NCBI RefSeq assembly: GCF_006149005.1
Contig: NZ_VBSL01000005.1
Span: 558,338-622,337, forward strand
Source: Larkinella sp. C7
GTDB lineage: Bacteria; Bacteroidota; Bacteroidia; Cytophagales; Spirosomataceae
Reading direction: 5' to 3'
Length of the DNA stretch: 64,000 nucleotides
This document shows positions 33,844 to 43,507 of the stretch, piece after piece. The notes under the pieces were generated by a model. That model saw only the letters and a list, made by a program, of their open reading frames with translations, was not told the origin of the DNA and ran no database searches. The translations under genes were made by a program, and so were the position numbers. The first letter of the stretch is position 1, and each line of letters begins with the position of its first letter.

Positions 33844-36800
33844 ATGGCAAAAAAAACAGCTTCTACCCATCGACCTCCGCTGAGACCAGTTCCGGTTGTT
33901 GCCATTGGCGCATCGGCGGGCGGTCTGGAGGCCCTGTCGCTTTTGCTGGCCAATTTGTCTTCGACAACCGGTTTTGCGTTTGTATACATTCAACACCTCG
34001 ACCCCGAGCAGGAAAGCCACCTTTCCGCTCTGATGGGCCGGGTGACGCCCATGCCGGTTCGGGAGGCCGGGCAGGGAATGCGGATCGAACCCGATTCGGT
34101 CTACATCATTCCGCCCGACAAGGATATTGAAATCATTGACGGAACGCTGCGACTTTCCGCCCGGCAGCCCCGGCCCTACCTTCACATGCCCATCGACCAG
34201 TTCTTTATTTCGTTGGCCAATCAGCAGAAGGAAGGAGCCATTGCGATTTTGCTATCGGGGGCCGCTTCCGACGGCACTCTGGGTCTGAAAGCCATCAAAG
34301 CGGAAGGCGGTATCACGATGGCGCAGGATGAAACGGCTCAATTTCAGAGCATGCCCCAAACGGCCATTCGCGAGGGCGTGGTCGACCTGGTGCTTCCTCC
34401 GAAGGAAATTGCGAAAGAAGTGGAGCGGTTGAGCCACCAAAGCTACCTTTTCCGGTTGAACACACTTGTGGAAGGGCCGGGCGACGTGGAAACACCGGAT
34501 GAAGACCTGAAAGCGGTTATTCTGTTCATCAAAAAAGCCACCGGAGTCGATTTCACCCATTACAAAATATCCACCATCCGGCGTCGCATCATCCGACGAA
34601 TGCTGCTGTATAAACTGGAAAAATTGCAGGACTACATCCGGTATATGAAGCAGCACACCCATGAGGTCGACGCCCTGTACAGTGACCTGTTGATCAACGT
34701 GACGCATTTTTTTCGGGACGAGGAAACGATGGATTACCTGAAGAAAATTCTGCTGCCTCAGATCATTAAAAACAAACTGCCCCGCGACCCCCTGCGAATC
34801 TGGATTCCGGCCTGCTCGACGGGTCAGGAAGCCTACTCACTGGCCATGCTGATTCTGGAAGTTGTTGAGGACCGCGTTCCCAGTCTGCCCATCCATATTT
34901 TTGCGACAGATCTGAGCGAAGCCGCCATTGCCAAAGCCCGACAGGGCAACTACTCCCGCAGTGAGGTGATGGACATTTCGCCCCAGCGGCTGCTGCGGTT
35001 TTTCACGAAGGTGGATGATCATTACCGCATCAGCCGAACCATTCGTGATCTGTGCGTTTTTGCCCCCCATAACATTTTCAAAGACCCGCCCTTTCCCGGC
35101 TAGACCTCATCAGTTGCCGCAACCTGCTGATTTACCTGGACCAGGTGTTGCAGAAAAAAGCCATCGCGACCTTCCATTATGCTCTCAATCCAACCGGCTA
35201 TCTGCTACTTGGAAAGTCTGAAACCATCGGCTCTTCCGCGCCGTTTTTTGCCCAGTTGGAAAAGAATTACAAAATCTACGTACGAAAAAATGATGTTACC
35301 AGCCGTCCTACCTTTGAAATGAATCCCCGGATGCCGGAAGCAGACCCTATGGAAGAGCCCAATCGAACCCCCAAAAATCCCAAGGCCGACCCTGCCTCCA
35401 GGGATCTGGATACCGTCGTCGACACACTGTTGCTAAGTCAGTATGTCCCGGCCAGCGTGGTGGTGAATCAGGACCTCGACATTCTTCAGTTTCGGGGCTC
35501 TACGGGTCTGTTTCTGGAGCCTTTGCCGGGAAAAGCCAGTCTCAATCTGCTCAAGATGGCCCGCCCGTCCCTGCTTTTCGAACTGCGCAACACCGTCCAC
35601 AAGGCCCATAAATCAGGGGAGCCGATCCGGAAAACCGGTCTGGAAATCAAGGTGAAAAGCAAAACACACCAGGTAGCCATTGAAGCGGTTCCGCTCAAAA
35701 CCGCAACGGAGGAACGGCTCTTTCTGATCATTTTTGAAGAAGTCACCACCCCGGCCCTGCAAGAGAGTGGAAAAACGGGGGTTCGCGTCCGCCGAATCAA
35801 ACAACTGGAAGAAGAACTCGCCACCCTGCGGGAAGATCTGCATTCCATTATTGAGGAGCAGGAAGCCAATAACGAAGAATTGCAGTCGGCCAACGAGGAA
35901 ATTATCAGCAGCAACGAAGAACTCCAGAGCATCAATGAGGAACTGGAAACGAGCAAAGAAGAAATCGAATCAGCGAACGAAGAACTGCAAACCATCAACC
36001 AGGAGTTGCAGCAACGCAACGACCAGTTGACGGAGGCTTATGCGTTTGCCGAAGACATTTTCTCCACCATTCGGGAAGCCACCCTCGTTCTGAACAGCGA
36101 CCTGCGGGTGATGAGTGCCAACCAGGCTTTTTACACCATTTTCCGGGTTCGGCCCGAAGCCACCGAGGGGCGTTTGCTCTACGAACTTGGAAACCGCCAG
36201 TGGGACATTCCCCAACTCCGGAACATGCTCGATGCGGTGGTGCAGGAAGATGCCCAGTTTCAGGGATTTGAAGTAGCCCATAACTTTCCGGAAATCGGCG
36301 AAAAAGTGATGTACCTCAACGCGCGAAAGGTGGTTCGGCAACACAGTCAGGAAGCCATTCTGGTGGCCATTGAGGACATTACCGAACACCGGCAGGTGCA
36401 ACGAATGCTGTCGGAACAGGAAGCGTGGTTTCACACCATTGTCGACAGTGCGCCGACGCTCATCTGGGTGGCTGGCCCCGACGCCCGTTACAAGTATCTC
36501 AACACGGCCTGGACAGCCTACGCCGGTCATCCCCCGAAAGAGGAACGGCTGCACGGCTGGACGGCCGATATTCATTCCGACGATAGGGAAGCCTACCTGG
36601 CCATTTACCGGAAAAGCTTTGAAGAACGGCTCCCCTTTTCCTTCGAATACCGGTTGCGCCGAAATGACGGCGAATACCGCTGGATGCAGGAAAAAGCCAG
36701 CCCTCTTTTCAAACCGGACGGCACATTCAATGGCTATCTGGGCACCTGCACCGACGTTCACCTGCAGAAGACCCTGACCCAGGAACTGGATTTGCGCGTT

Positions 36801-37499
36801 CAGGAGCGGACACGAGAAGTACAGAAAACCGCCGAAAGCTTACAGGCCGTGCTGAACAGTTCACCGGCGTCCATCGCCTATTTCAAAGCCATCCCCGAAT
36901 CGAACGATATCACGGACTTTACGCTCGTGGTCTGCAATCAGAATTTTGCGACCTTGAACAACCAGCCTGTCAGCCAGATGCAGGGCCGACAGGCCAGCCA
37001 ATTGTTTCCGAACCAGTGGTCGGCAGGCATGTTCGATCGATTCAAACAGGTCGTTGAAACCGGCGAACCCGTGTATGAAGAACAACAGAATTCAATTCCT
37101 GACACGGATCGCTGGTGGGGCTCGTCGATCATCAAATACGATGGCGGGCTCGTCGTCACCCGTCTGAACGTAAGCGGGCCAGGAGAAGGTTGAATTCACC
37201 CGGTTCGAGGTCGCTGAACGGTTGCTCGATCTGGGCCAAAGTATGAAACCGCTGGCCGACCAGCGGAATTTGTGGGTTCAAACCCGGGGTAAATCTTCGC
37301 TGTTGGTGACGAGCGACCCCATTCTCATACGCCGGATTGCCCAGAAGTCAATTCGGGATCAGAAACGGTTCCCGATCAGGCGGGTGATTAGGGAATTGGT
37401 CTGTCGATCGTCAAAAACCTGTGCGAGTTGTTGCGGGGTATCCTGACGGTGGAAACGCCACCCGAAGGAGGAACGGTTTTCAAACTGCAATTCCCGTAA
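33844..37499 (+). pseudogene. Decayed CheB-CheR-PAS-histidine kinase fusion
   Basis: This is one ancestral gene broken by several lesions. From 33844 a CheB domain (VVAIGASAGGLEAL, FVYIQHLDPEQ, LLSGAASDGTLG) and a CheR domain (ISTIRRRIIRRM, LLINVTHFFRDEE, IPACSTGQEAYSLAM) run to KDPPF at about 35094. There TTTT appears shortened to TTT, giving a stop at 35101-35103. In the next frame the text continues exactly as expected (SRLDLISCRNLLIYLDQ, then LLLGKSETIG). A coiled coil (35800-36050) and at least three PAS domains follow, ending at a stop at 37191-37193. Then VEFTRFEVAERLLDL...SDPILIRRIAQ and GIGLSIVKNLCELL...GGTVFKLQFP survive as pieces of the kinase ATPase domain. The N-box-to-G1 part is missing, and a TAG (37389-37391) stands where GAG (GEGIG) is expected. 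The parts up to 37193 could still yield two proteins. Confidence 0.88.
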
Positions 37500-37665
37500 A
37501 CGTATATACCTCCCGGCAGAAACTTGGCCGCAATCCCAACCCGCCGGATCGGGCAAACAAAAAAAGAAAAAAATGTTCCATCTTCCTGAACACATCAAAA
37601 TGGGGAAGCGTTGTGAATGTAATACCCTGTAATTTATAGTTTCCAGGAAACGCAACGTTGAAAAC

Positions 37666-38142
37666 ATGAATGACTCCAGAAATAAAAAAAGCCCGAATCG
37701 GCTCCGAAAAGCCCGACTCCTGGTTATTGAAGACAGTGCGGATCATCGGCTGCTGATAAAAAATGCGCTCCAGCAAAGTTTTATGGATATTGATACGGTG
37801 ATCATGGCGGATGAGCATACCGCCATCCATTACCTCGAAGAATGCATGCAGACCGGACTGCGGCTTCCTCAGTTGATCCTGCTGGATCTGTATCTGCCGG
37901 AGCGGGAGAATGGCTGGGCTTTTCTGAAAAAAGTTAAAAACCTAAATCCGGAGGTCGGGCAAATCCCGGTCGTGGTATTCAGTAATTCAAGTGATTCCGA
38001 AGACATCGTGGAATCGTACGACCGTGGAGTGGCTTCCTACGTTGTCAAGCCCATGAACTTTACAGAGTGGACCGATTACTTTCAGACCCTGAAAGAATAC
38101 TGGTGGGAAACCGTATCGTTACCCAACACCCATTCGATGTAA
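37666..38142 (+). CDS. Single-domain response regulator
   Basis: A 158-residue stand-alone receiver domain with a basic 16-residue N-terminal tail. The acidic pair is E22-D23 (VIEDSADHRLL), the phospho-acceptor is D74 (LILLDLYLPERENG), the switch Thr/Ser is in VVVFSNSSDSED and the conserved Lys is in YVVKPMNFTEW. There is no output domain. Single-domain receivers of this subgroup (NGWxFLKKVK) are often partners of PAS or phytochrome-like kinases. It follows the decayed kinase after 166 bases and may originally have been its partner. Confidence 0.88.
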   Translation: MNDSRNKKSPNRLRKARLLVIEDSADHRLLIKNALQQSFMDIDTVIMADEHTAIHYLEECMQTGLRLPQLILLDLYLPERENGWAFLKKVKNLNPEVGQIPVVVFSNSSDSEDIVESYDRGVASYVVKPMNFTEWTDYFQTLKEYWWETVSLPNTHSM

Positions 38143-38174
38143 GAAAGGTTCCGCCCCGAAACCGGGTAGTTCAG

Positions 38175-39005
38175 CTAGACCGGGGTGGAGCGGACGTTCC
38201 CCGCCTGTGGCGCAGATGCAACCGACAGCCAATACCGAAATATTTTTTCCAGTACCTGAATGAACCGGGGCAGATCGGTGGGATAAACAATGACCGAATT
38301 GGCCCCCGATGCGTACCCCTGTTGAGCCTGGTCGTAATTGCCGGCCGATGACAGCAGAATGGTGGGAATAAACCGGAAGCGGGAACTGTTTTTGAGCGTT
38401 TGCAACGTGAGCAAACTGCCCGGCTGGCTCCCGTCCAACACAATCACGGCGGGCATATCGGCCTCTCCAGTGCCAGCAATCACTTTCTGAAGGCCGTTGC
38501 CGGTGTCGAATAGCTTCAGCCCCCATTGCGACCATTTTTCACCCATCAGTTGCTGCACCAAACCGCTTTTTAGCTCATCGGCCATCACCAGCCACATCCG
38601 CCGGGAAGCCAAAGACGAATGTTTTTTTTCGAGCCCAGCCAGAGCCACCAACGGAGAACTGACCGGCTCCCCATTTGCCGACAATGAAGGCGGCAGCATC
38701 TTAACCAGAAGCGGATCGATGATCAGACTCCAGCGCCGGCGGCTGACGGGCAGCGTTTCACCGTCCCGCAGGCTAACCGACCCCGCCATTTTGTGTCCCG
38801 GAGGAGCCTGAAAATCAGCAATGTAATGGGGATTAACCAGGGCCGTTTTATGAACCCGAAGAAAACCGGAGAGTTTCTTTTCAAAAAAAACCAGGGATTT
38901 TGCCAACAAAACCTTGCGCCCGTCGCCGTAATGCACCCACGTATAATTGCTGAACCCTTTCAGGTATTTGATCAACGCAGGGTATTGAATCGCTTCCTGA
39001 ATCAT
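38175..39005 (-). CDS. LytTR DNA-binding protein with C-terminal receiver-like domain
   Basis: About 276 residues from ATG 39005 (MIQEAIQYPALIKYLK...); an upstream in-frame start adds 17 residues. The order is reversed from the usual regulator. The LytTR domain comes first (about 10-105: FSNYTWVHYGDGRKVLLAKSLVFFEKKLSGFLRVHKTALVNPHYI ... LPVSRRR, quoted as SGFLRVHKTALVNP). Then comes a receiver-like domain (about 135-270) with VIVLDGSQPG (candidate phospho-Asp), but with ADE in place of the acidic pair and YP (IVYPTDL) where KP is expected. The missing lysine suggests phosphorylation-independent signalling. It is 123 bases downstream of glgE on the same strand, so it may be the last gene of the kai-glgE transcript. 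Confidence 0.8.
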   Translation of the reverse strand: MIQEAIQYPALIKYLKGFSNYTWVHYGDGRKVLLAKSLVFFEKKLSGFLRVHKTALVNPHYIADFQAPPGHKMAGSVSLRDGETLPVSRRRWSLIIDPLLVKMLPPSLSANGEPVSSPLVALAGLEKKHSSLASRRMWLVMADELKSGLVQQLMGEKWSQWGLKLFDTGNGLQKVIAGTGEADMPAVIVLDGSQPGSLLTLQTLKNSSRFRFIPTILLSSAGNYDQAQQGYASGANSVIVYPTDLPRFIQVLEKIFRYWLSVASAPQAGNVRSTPV

Positions 39006-39127
39006 GTTGTTTACCAATAAAATGCTATGCTTGCATGTTTTATAAAGTAACCGCATTCAGGACAATTGTAGCTGCATTTCTTAGGCAACGGCACTTCTTT
39101 TCAAGGTCCCATCAGCCGCCAAAACGG

Positions 39128-41146
39128 TCAGACTTCGATTTTCAGCAAGTGCATGGGCAACAAATACGGATCGAGTTCAACGTAGTTCCACTGCCCTTTC
39201 CAGGTATATTGCGCTCCGGTCAGCAAATCGTGCACCACGTATTCCTGGCCATCGGCGATTCCCAACTGCCAGATCGGCACCTGCACCATGCCCGCCCGCC
39301 GGTTGTAGGCGTCGGTATTGATCACCATGAGCAGCCGGTTGTGGCCCGTCACTTTCAGATAGGCCATCAGCGCGTCGTCGTCGATGCGGCAGAACGTCAA
39401 ATTGTTGGTGGTTTGCAAGGCCGGGTTTTCCCGCCGGATGCGGTTGACCAGCCCGATCAGGTACGTCAGCCGGTTGGTGCGGTGCCAGTCCCAGTGCCGG
39501 ATCTCGTATTTTTCGGAATCGATGTATTCTTCTTTGCCCGGAAACGGCAGGTGTTCCATCAACTCGAACGACGGCCCATAGATACCGTAGTTGGACGACA
39601 GCGTAGCCGCCAGCAAAAACCGGATCAGAAACTGCGGTTCGTGGCCCGATTGCAGGATGTAGGGGTTGATGTCGTGGGTGGTCGGCCAGAAATTCGGGCG
39701 GTAGTAGCGCTTCATTTCGCCCTGCGTCAGTTCCGTCAGGTATTCTTCCAGCTCCTGTTTGTTGTTACGCCAGGTGAAATAGGTGTACGACTGGGCAAAA
39801 CCGCGCTTCGCCAGTTGCTGCATCACCTTCGGTTTGGTGAAGGCTTCGGCCAGAAATAACAGATCGGGATAGATCTTCCTGACTTCCGTAATCAGCCATT
39901 CCCAGAACTGAAACGGCTTGGTATGGGGGTTGTCGACCCGGATGATCCGGACACCCCACGACGCCCACGTCAGCATCGTCTCTTTCATTTCAATCCAGAG
40001 GCTCTGCCAGTCGTCGGTTTCAAAATAAACCGGGTAAATATCCTGGTATTTTTTCGGCGGATTTTCAGCGTATTGAATGGTGCCGTCGGGTCGTTTTTTA
40101 AACCATTCCGGGTGATCTTTGGCCCAGGGGTGATCGGGTGACACCTGAATGGCCAGGTCCATCGCCACCTCCATGCCGTGATTTCGGGCAATGGCAATCA
40201 GGTGTTTGAAGTCGTCGAGGGTTCCCAACTCGGGGTGAATGGCCGTGTGACCGCCCAGTTCCGAACCGATGCCATACGGAACACCGGGTTCGCCGGGCTG
40301 CGAAACCACATTATTATTTTTCCCTTTCCGAAACGACTGTCCAATGGGGTGAATCGGCGGCAGGTAGAGCACGTCGAAGCCCATCGCTTCGATGCGCGGC
40401 AACAACTTTTCCACATCCCGGAACGTGCCGTGTCGACCCGGTTCCGGTGAAGCAGATCGCGGAAAGAGGCAATACCACGTACTGAAACCGGCTTTGGGCC
40501 GATCGACGTCGACGATCAGTTCACGGGCATACCGGGCCGGGTGTTTCCGCTCGGGATACTGCTGGATGAGGTCCGTAAACAGACTACTTTCCACAAACTG
40601 AATAGACTCCTGGTAAGCCGCATCGTTGTATTCATCCGACCCGCTTTCCAGCAAACCGGCCAGCCACTCCAGCGTCGGTTTATCGTCACCTTCAGCCCGT
40701 TGCGCCATGCCTTCGACGTAAACCGCCCCGGCCTTGAGTTCGCTCGTCAGCCGTTGACCAGCCGCTACTTTCAATTCGACTTCGTGTTTCCAGGAAGCGA
40801 TGTGATCCACCCAGCCTTCGATGGTGTAGGCATACAGTCCCGGTTTTTCGACGGTAAACGATGCGCCCCAGCGGTCATTGTTGATAAGAACCATCGGCAC
40901 TTCAGTCCAGGCCGACTCATCCGGATGTTTATAAAGCAGCCGGGCCGCCAGTTTGTCGTGACCGTCCAGAAAAATATCCGCTTCAACGGCAATGCGATCC
41001 CCGGGGACGGCCTTGATCGGAAAACGTCCCCCATCGAGTTCGGGCGAAACCCGTTCGATCATGACACGAATCTGACCATCGGAAGGTAGATTTGCTAATT
41101 TATATGCCGCAGCGGCAGAACGGGAAGTTTTATTACGGGTGGCCAT
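39128..41146 (-). CDS. glgE: Alpha-1,4-glucan:maltose-1-phosphate maltosyltransferase
   Basis: GH13_3 enzyme that adds maltose from maltose-1-phosphate to the non-reducing end of alpha-1,4-glucan. It has 672 residues from ATG 41146 (MATRNKTSRS); an in-frame ATG at 41176 would overlap the upstream gene. An N-terminal beta domain (GRFPIKAVPGDRIAVEADIF) is followed by a helical insert and the barrel. The barrel has YLPPIHPIGQSFRKGKNN, GSELGGHTAIHPELGTL, nucleophile D in RIIRVDNPHTKP (about D405) and acid E in FLAEAFTKPKVM (about E434). It is last in the kaiC-kaiB-kaiB-kinase-regulator array, 22 bases after the response regulator stop, which points to co-transcription with the clock-like genes. 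Confidence 0.95.
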   Translation of the reverse strand: MATRNKTSRSAAAAYKLANLPSDGQIRVMIERVSPELDGGRFPIKAVPGDRIAVEADIFLDGHDKLAARLLYKHPDESAWTEVPMVLINNDRWGASFTVEKPGLYAYTIEGWVDHIASWKHEVELKVAAGQRLTSELKAGAVYVEGMAQRAEGDDKPTLEWLAGLLESGSDEYNDAAYQESIQFVESSLFTDLIQQYPERKHPARYARELIVDVDRPKAGFSTWYCLFPRSASPEPGRHGTFRDVEKLLPRIEAMGFDVLYLPPIHPIGQSFRKGKNNNVVSQPGEPGVPYGIGSELGGHTAIHPELGTLDDFKHLIAIARNHGMEVAMDLAIQVSPDHPWAKDHPEWFKKRPDGTIQYAENPPKKYQDIYPVYFETDDWQSLWIEMKETMLTWASWGVRIIRVDNPHTKPFQFWEWLITEVRKIYPDLLFLAEAFTKPKVMQQLAKRGFAQSYTYFTWRNNKQELEEYLTELTQGEMKRYYRPNFWPTTHDINPYILQSGHEPQFLIRFLLAATLSSNYGIYGPSFELMEHLPFPGKEEYIDSEKYEIRHWDWHRTNRLTYLIGLVNRIRRENPALQTTNNLTFCRIDDDALMAYLKVTGHNRLLMVINTDAYNRRAGMVQVPIWQLGIADGQEYVVHDLLTGAQYTWKGQWNYVELDPYLLPMHLLKIEV

Positions 41147-41168
41147 AGTCAACCTGATTGTCAATCGT

Positions 41169-41594
41169 TTAGCCAACGGACACGCGATGGCATGCCGCCA
41201 GAATTTCGTTCATCATCTCGTTGTAACCGTCCTTCGAAACGGGCTTGGATTTCACCGAAACCGCCCCCAGTTTCAGACACTCATCAATCAGTTCTCGCCC
41301 GACGTAGGTAGAATAAATAACGACGGCAATCCGCGACAGCCAATCCGTAGCTTTGATGGCTGTCAGCGTTTCTTTCCCCGTTAGCTTGGGCATATTCTGA
41401 TCCAGAATGACAATATCCGGCAGTTCATCGGGCGACGTGATTCGATGCAGGTAGTCGAGCAATTCTACCCCCGATGTAACGCCGGGCAGCAGTTCAATAT
41501 CGGTGCGATTCCCTAAAAAATCGATAAAAAACGCACGGTCATCCCCATCATCTTCAGCCAGTAAGATTTTCTTTCTGGATAGGTCAAAAGCCAT
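41169..41594 (-). CDS. Single-domain response regulator in the kai operon
   Basis: A 141-residue stand-alone receiver. Acidic residues are in LLAEDDGDDRAF (E14-D16), the phospho-acceptor is D65 (PDIVILDQNMPKLTG), the switch residue is in VVIYSTY and the conserved lysine is in VSVKSKPVSK. There is no output domain, so it signals through protein contact or passes phosphate on. It starts 1 base after the kinase stop, and glgE begins 22 bases after its own stop. The pairing with the adjacent kinase is inferred from the order. Confidence 0.9.
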   Translation of the reverse strand: MAFDLSRKKILLAEDDGDDRAFFIDFLGNRTDIELLPGVTSGVELLDYLHRITSPDELPDIVILDQNMPKLTGKETLTAIKATDWLSRIAVVIYSTYVGRELIDECLKLGAVSVKSKPVSKDGYNEMMNEILAACHRVSVG

Positions 41595-41595
41595 T

Positions 41596-42876
41596 TCAAG
41601 CCGGTTTATGTTGCCTCAAAGGTAAGCTAATAATGAATGTAGAACCCATTCCTTCCTTACTTTGTGCCCTGATCCGGCCATTATGTTTGTCGATGATTCG
41701 TTTGGTAACCGCCAGTCCGATGCCCGATCCTTCGTAAATATCCTTGGTATTCAATCGCTGAAACAGCGAAAAAATTTTCTCAACATACTGTTCATCGAAC
41801 CCAATCCCATTGTCGGTAATCGAAATGGAACACATCGGTTCTTCCTCCTTCGTTTCGGATTCGGCGGGGTCAGTCGCCTTGATTTCGATTACGGGCGGCT
41901 GATCGGCTTTGGAAAACTTCAGCGCGTTGCTGATCAGGTTTTGGAAAACCTGCCGGATCTGCCCCTGATTCACTTCCACTTCGGGTAATGAGTCGATCTG
42001 CACCCGGGCTTTTTTCTCCTGAATCCGGAGTTCAAAATCTTTCAATACCTCATTGAGCAGCTTGTTGAGATCGGTCAGAACGTATGTATCCGAATGCGTC
42101 GATAGCCGGGAATAACTCAGGATGTCGATGATCATGGTGCGCATCCGGTTGGAAGAGTCAATAATTTTTTCCAGATACCGCACGCTGTCGACCGGCAGTT
42201 CATCGATGTGTTTGTCTTTCAACAATTCCGAAAACATCTGGATTTTGCGCAACGGCTCCTGCAAATCGTGGGAGGCCACCGACGCAAACTGCTGCAGGTC
42301 GTGGTTGCTGACTTCCAGCGCCGTGTTCATTTCTTCCAGCCGATCGTTGTTGGACTTGAGCAGGCGCTGGGTGGCCTTCTGAACCGTGAGATCGGTTACG
42401 ATGACGCTCATCGAAGTGCCGCCATCCAGTTCCAGCGTTGTTACGGAAAGCTGGCAGGGCACCTCCCTGTCCGTACCCAGGATGCAGATTTCCACTTTGC
42501 GGTCTTCTGTCCACCCATCATTGAACAGGCTGTTGTAGCGGTCTTTGTAGTCCGCCGGAATAAAGGTATCGAACGACAGGGCAATCACGTTCGACAGCGG
42601 CATACCCACCATCGACGCAAATTTTGAATTGCAGTAGAGAATCAATCCTGATTCATTCAGCGTCACCGCCCCTTCGTTCATCGTTTCGATAAACACCCGG
42701 TACGTCTGATCGGCGGTTTTGAGGCTGTAGAGTTCGTGTCCGTCCTTTCCCTGTACCACCAACGCGTCGACCTGACCCGTTCGTATGGCATGAATGGTCT
42801 CGGTGGCCTCTTCCAACTGGATCAGCAAGGCTTCGTTTTCCTGGACGAGTTGTTCGTAGGTTTTAACCGGTTTCAT
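41596..42876 (-). CDS. PAS histidine kinase in the kai operon
   Basis: A 426-residue soluble kinase without membrane helices. An N-terminal coiled coil (about 1-35, with the IHAIRTGQVDALVVQG segment) is followed by a PAS domain (about 55-165: LNESGLILYCNSKFASMVG), a short coil, HisKA with the phospho-acceptor H203 (FASVASHDLQEPLRKIQ), and HATPase_c with the N-box QNLISNALKFSK, G1 DNGIGFD and G2 GSGIGLAVTKRI. Similar PAS kinases stand beside kaiBC in many non-cyanobacterial genomes and are proposed output or input partners of KaiC. Its ATG overlaps the second kaiB stop by one base. Confidence 0.93.
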   Translation of the reverse strand: MKPVKTYEQLVQENEALLIQLEEATETIHAIRTGQVDALVVQGKDGHELYSLKTADQTYRVFIETMNEGAVTLNESGLILYCNSKFASMVGMPLSNVIALSFDTFIPADYKDRYNSLFNDGWTEDRKVEICILGTDREVPCQLSVTTLELDGGTSMSVIVTDLTVQKATQRLLKSNNDRLEEMNTALEVSNHDLQQFASVASHDLQEPLRKIQMFSELLKDKHIDELPVDSVRYLEKIIDSSNRMRTMIIDILSYSRLSTHSDTYVLTDLNKLLNEVLKDFELRIQEKKARVQIDSLPEVEVNQGQIRQVFQNLISNALKFSKADQPPVIEIKATDPAESETKEEEPMCSISITDNGIGFDEQYVEKIFSLFQRLNTKDIYEGSGIGLAVTKRIIDKHNGRIRAQSKEGMGSTFIISLPLRQHKPA

Positions 42877-43199
42877 TAACTGGTATGAGCAATGCCCAGG
42901 CCTTTGAGCACCTTTTCGGTGTCCGACATATCGCCGATTAGCCTACGTTGCGGCAAGGGCATTTTTTTTATCAATAAAGGTAAAGCAATAATTTGCTCGC
43001 TTTCGGCAAGCATGCGTTGCTGGTAAACATCAATAATTTCCAGGGTATAGTTTCCCGCAAGATACGTTTCACAAATGTGTTTCAGATTGGCAATGGCACG
43101 GATTGAATTAATCGAAGCCCCGGTTACAAACAGGCGCAATTCATACTTCTGCCCGTCGCCATCAGAATCTGTATCCGGAGTTATTACTTGCTCAATCAT
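42876..43199 (-). CDS. kaiB: KaiB-like protein, second copy
   Basis: A 107-residue thioredoxin-like-fold KaiB family protein. It has an acidic N-terminal tail of about 16 residues (VITPDTDSDGDG), then YELRLFVTGASINSIRAIANLKHICETYL, YTLEIIDVYQQRML, IIALPLLIKKMPLPQRRLIGDMSD and EKVLKGLGI. The positions of the cis-proline and the PxxRRLIGD block match KaiB. It differs from the first copy in most surface residues (about half identical by eye), so it is an old paralogue. It is overlapped by the kinase start and follows the first kaiB by one base. Confidence 0.93.
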   Translation of the reverse strand: MIEQVITPDTDSDGDGQKYELRLFVTGASINSIRAIANLKHICETYLAGNYTLEIIDVYQQRMLAESEQIIALPLLIKKMPLPQRRLIGDMSDTEKVLKGLGIAHTS

Positions 43200-43200
43200 G

Positions 43201-43494
43201 CTATTTTTTTGCCGGACGAATGTTCAATCCAACCAACACTTTTTCTTCGTTCGACAAATCGCCAATAATCTTCCGGATGGGTTCGGGCACCTTTTTGACC
43301 AGGGTCGGAATGGCCAGAATCTGGTCTCCTTCAGCCAGTTGCGGCTGAACCAGCAAGTCAATGACTTCGATGACGTACTTGCCTTTTAGATGCTCCTCAC
43401 AATACCGCTTCAGATTAGCCAGCGCCGTCACGGATTTCGCCGTTTTGCCGGCAACATAGAGTCTTAACTCCCAAATTTCCTCTTTTGTTTCCAT
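43201..43494 (-). CDS. kaiB: KaiB-like protein, first copy
   Basis: A KaiB family protein of about 97 residues from ATG 43494 ([18 protein letters not shown]...); an in-frame ATG at 43518 would add eight residues and overlap kaiC by 11 bases. [67 protein letters not shown] and EKVLVGLNI are close to canonical KaiB. In the cyanobacterial clock KaiB binds the KaiC CI ring after a fold switch; whether that occurs here is unknown. No kaiA-like gene was seen. Confidence 0.95.
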   Translation of the reverse strand: METKEEIWELRLYVAGKTAKSVTALANLKRYCEEHLKGKYVIEVIDLLVQPQLAEGDQILAIPTLVKKVPEPIRKIIGDLSNEEKVLVGLNIRPAKK

Positions 43495-43507
43495 TCCGTT
43501 TCGGTGG

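Noticed and set aside
37222-37446. Short open frame after the PAS part as a separate gene
   Set aside because: Its first half is the ADQRNL...SDPILIRRIAQ part of a kinase ATPase domain, so it is debris of the fusion gene.
42876-43494. KaiB copies as ordinary thioredoxin/glutaredoxin proteins
   Set aside because: They lack a CxxC active site and carry the KaiB-specific IPTLVKKxPxPxRKIIGD-type block next to kaiC.
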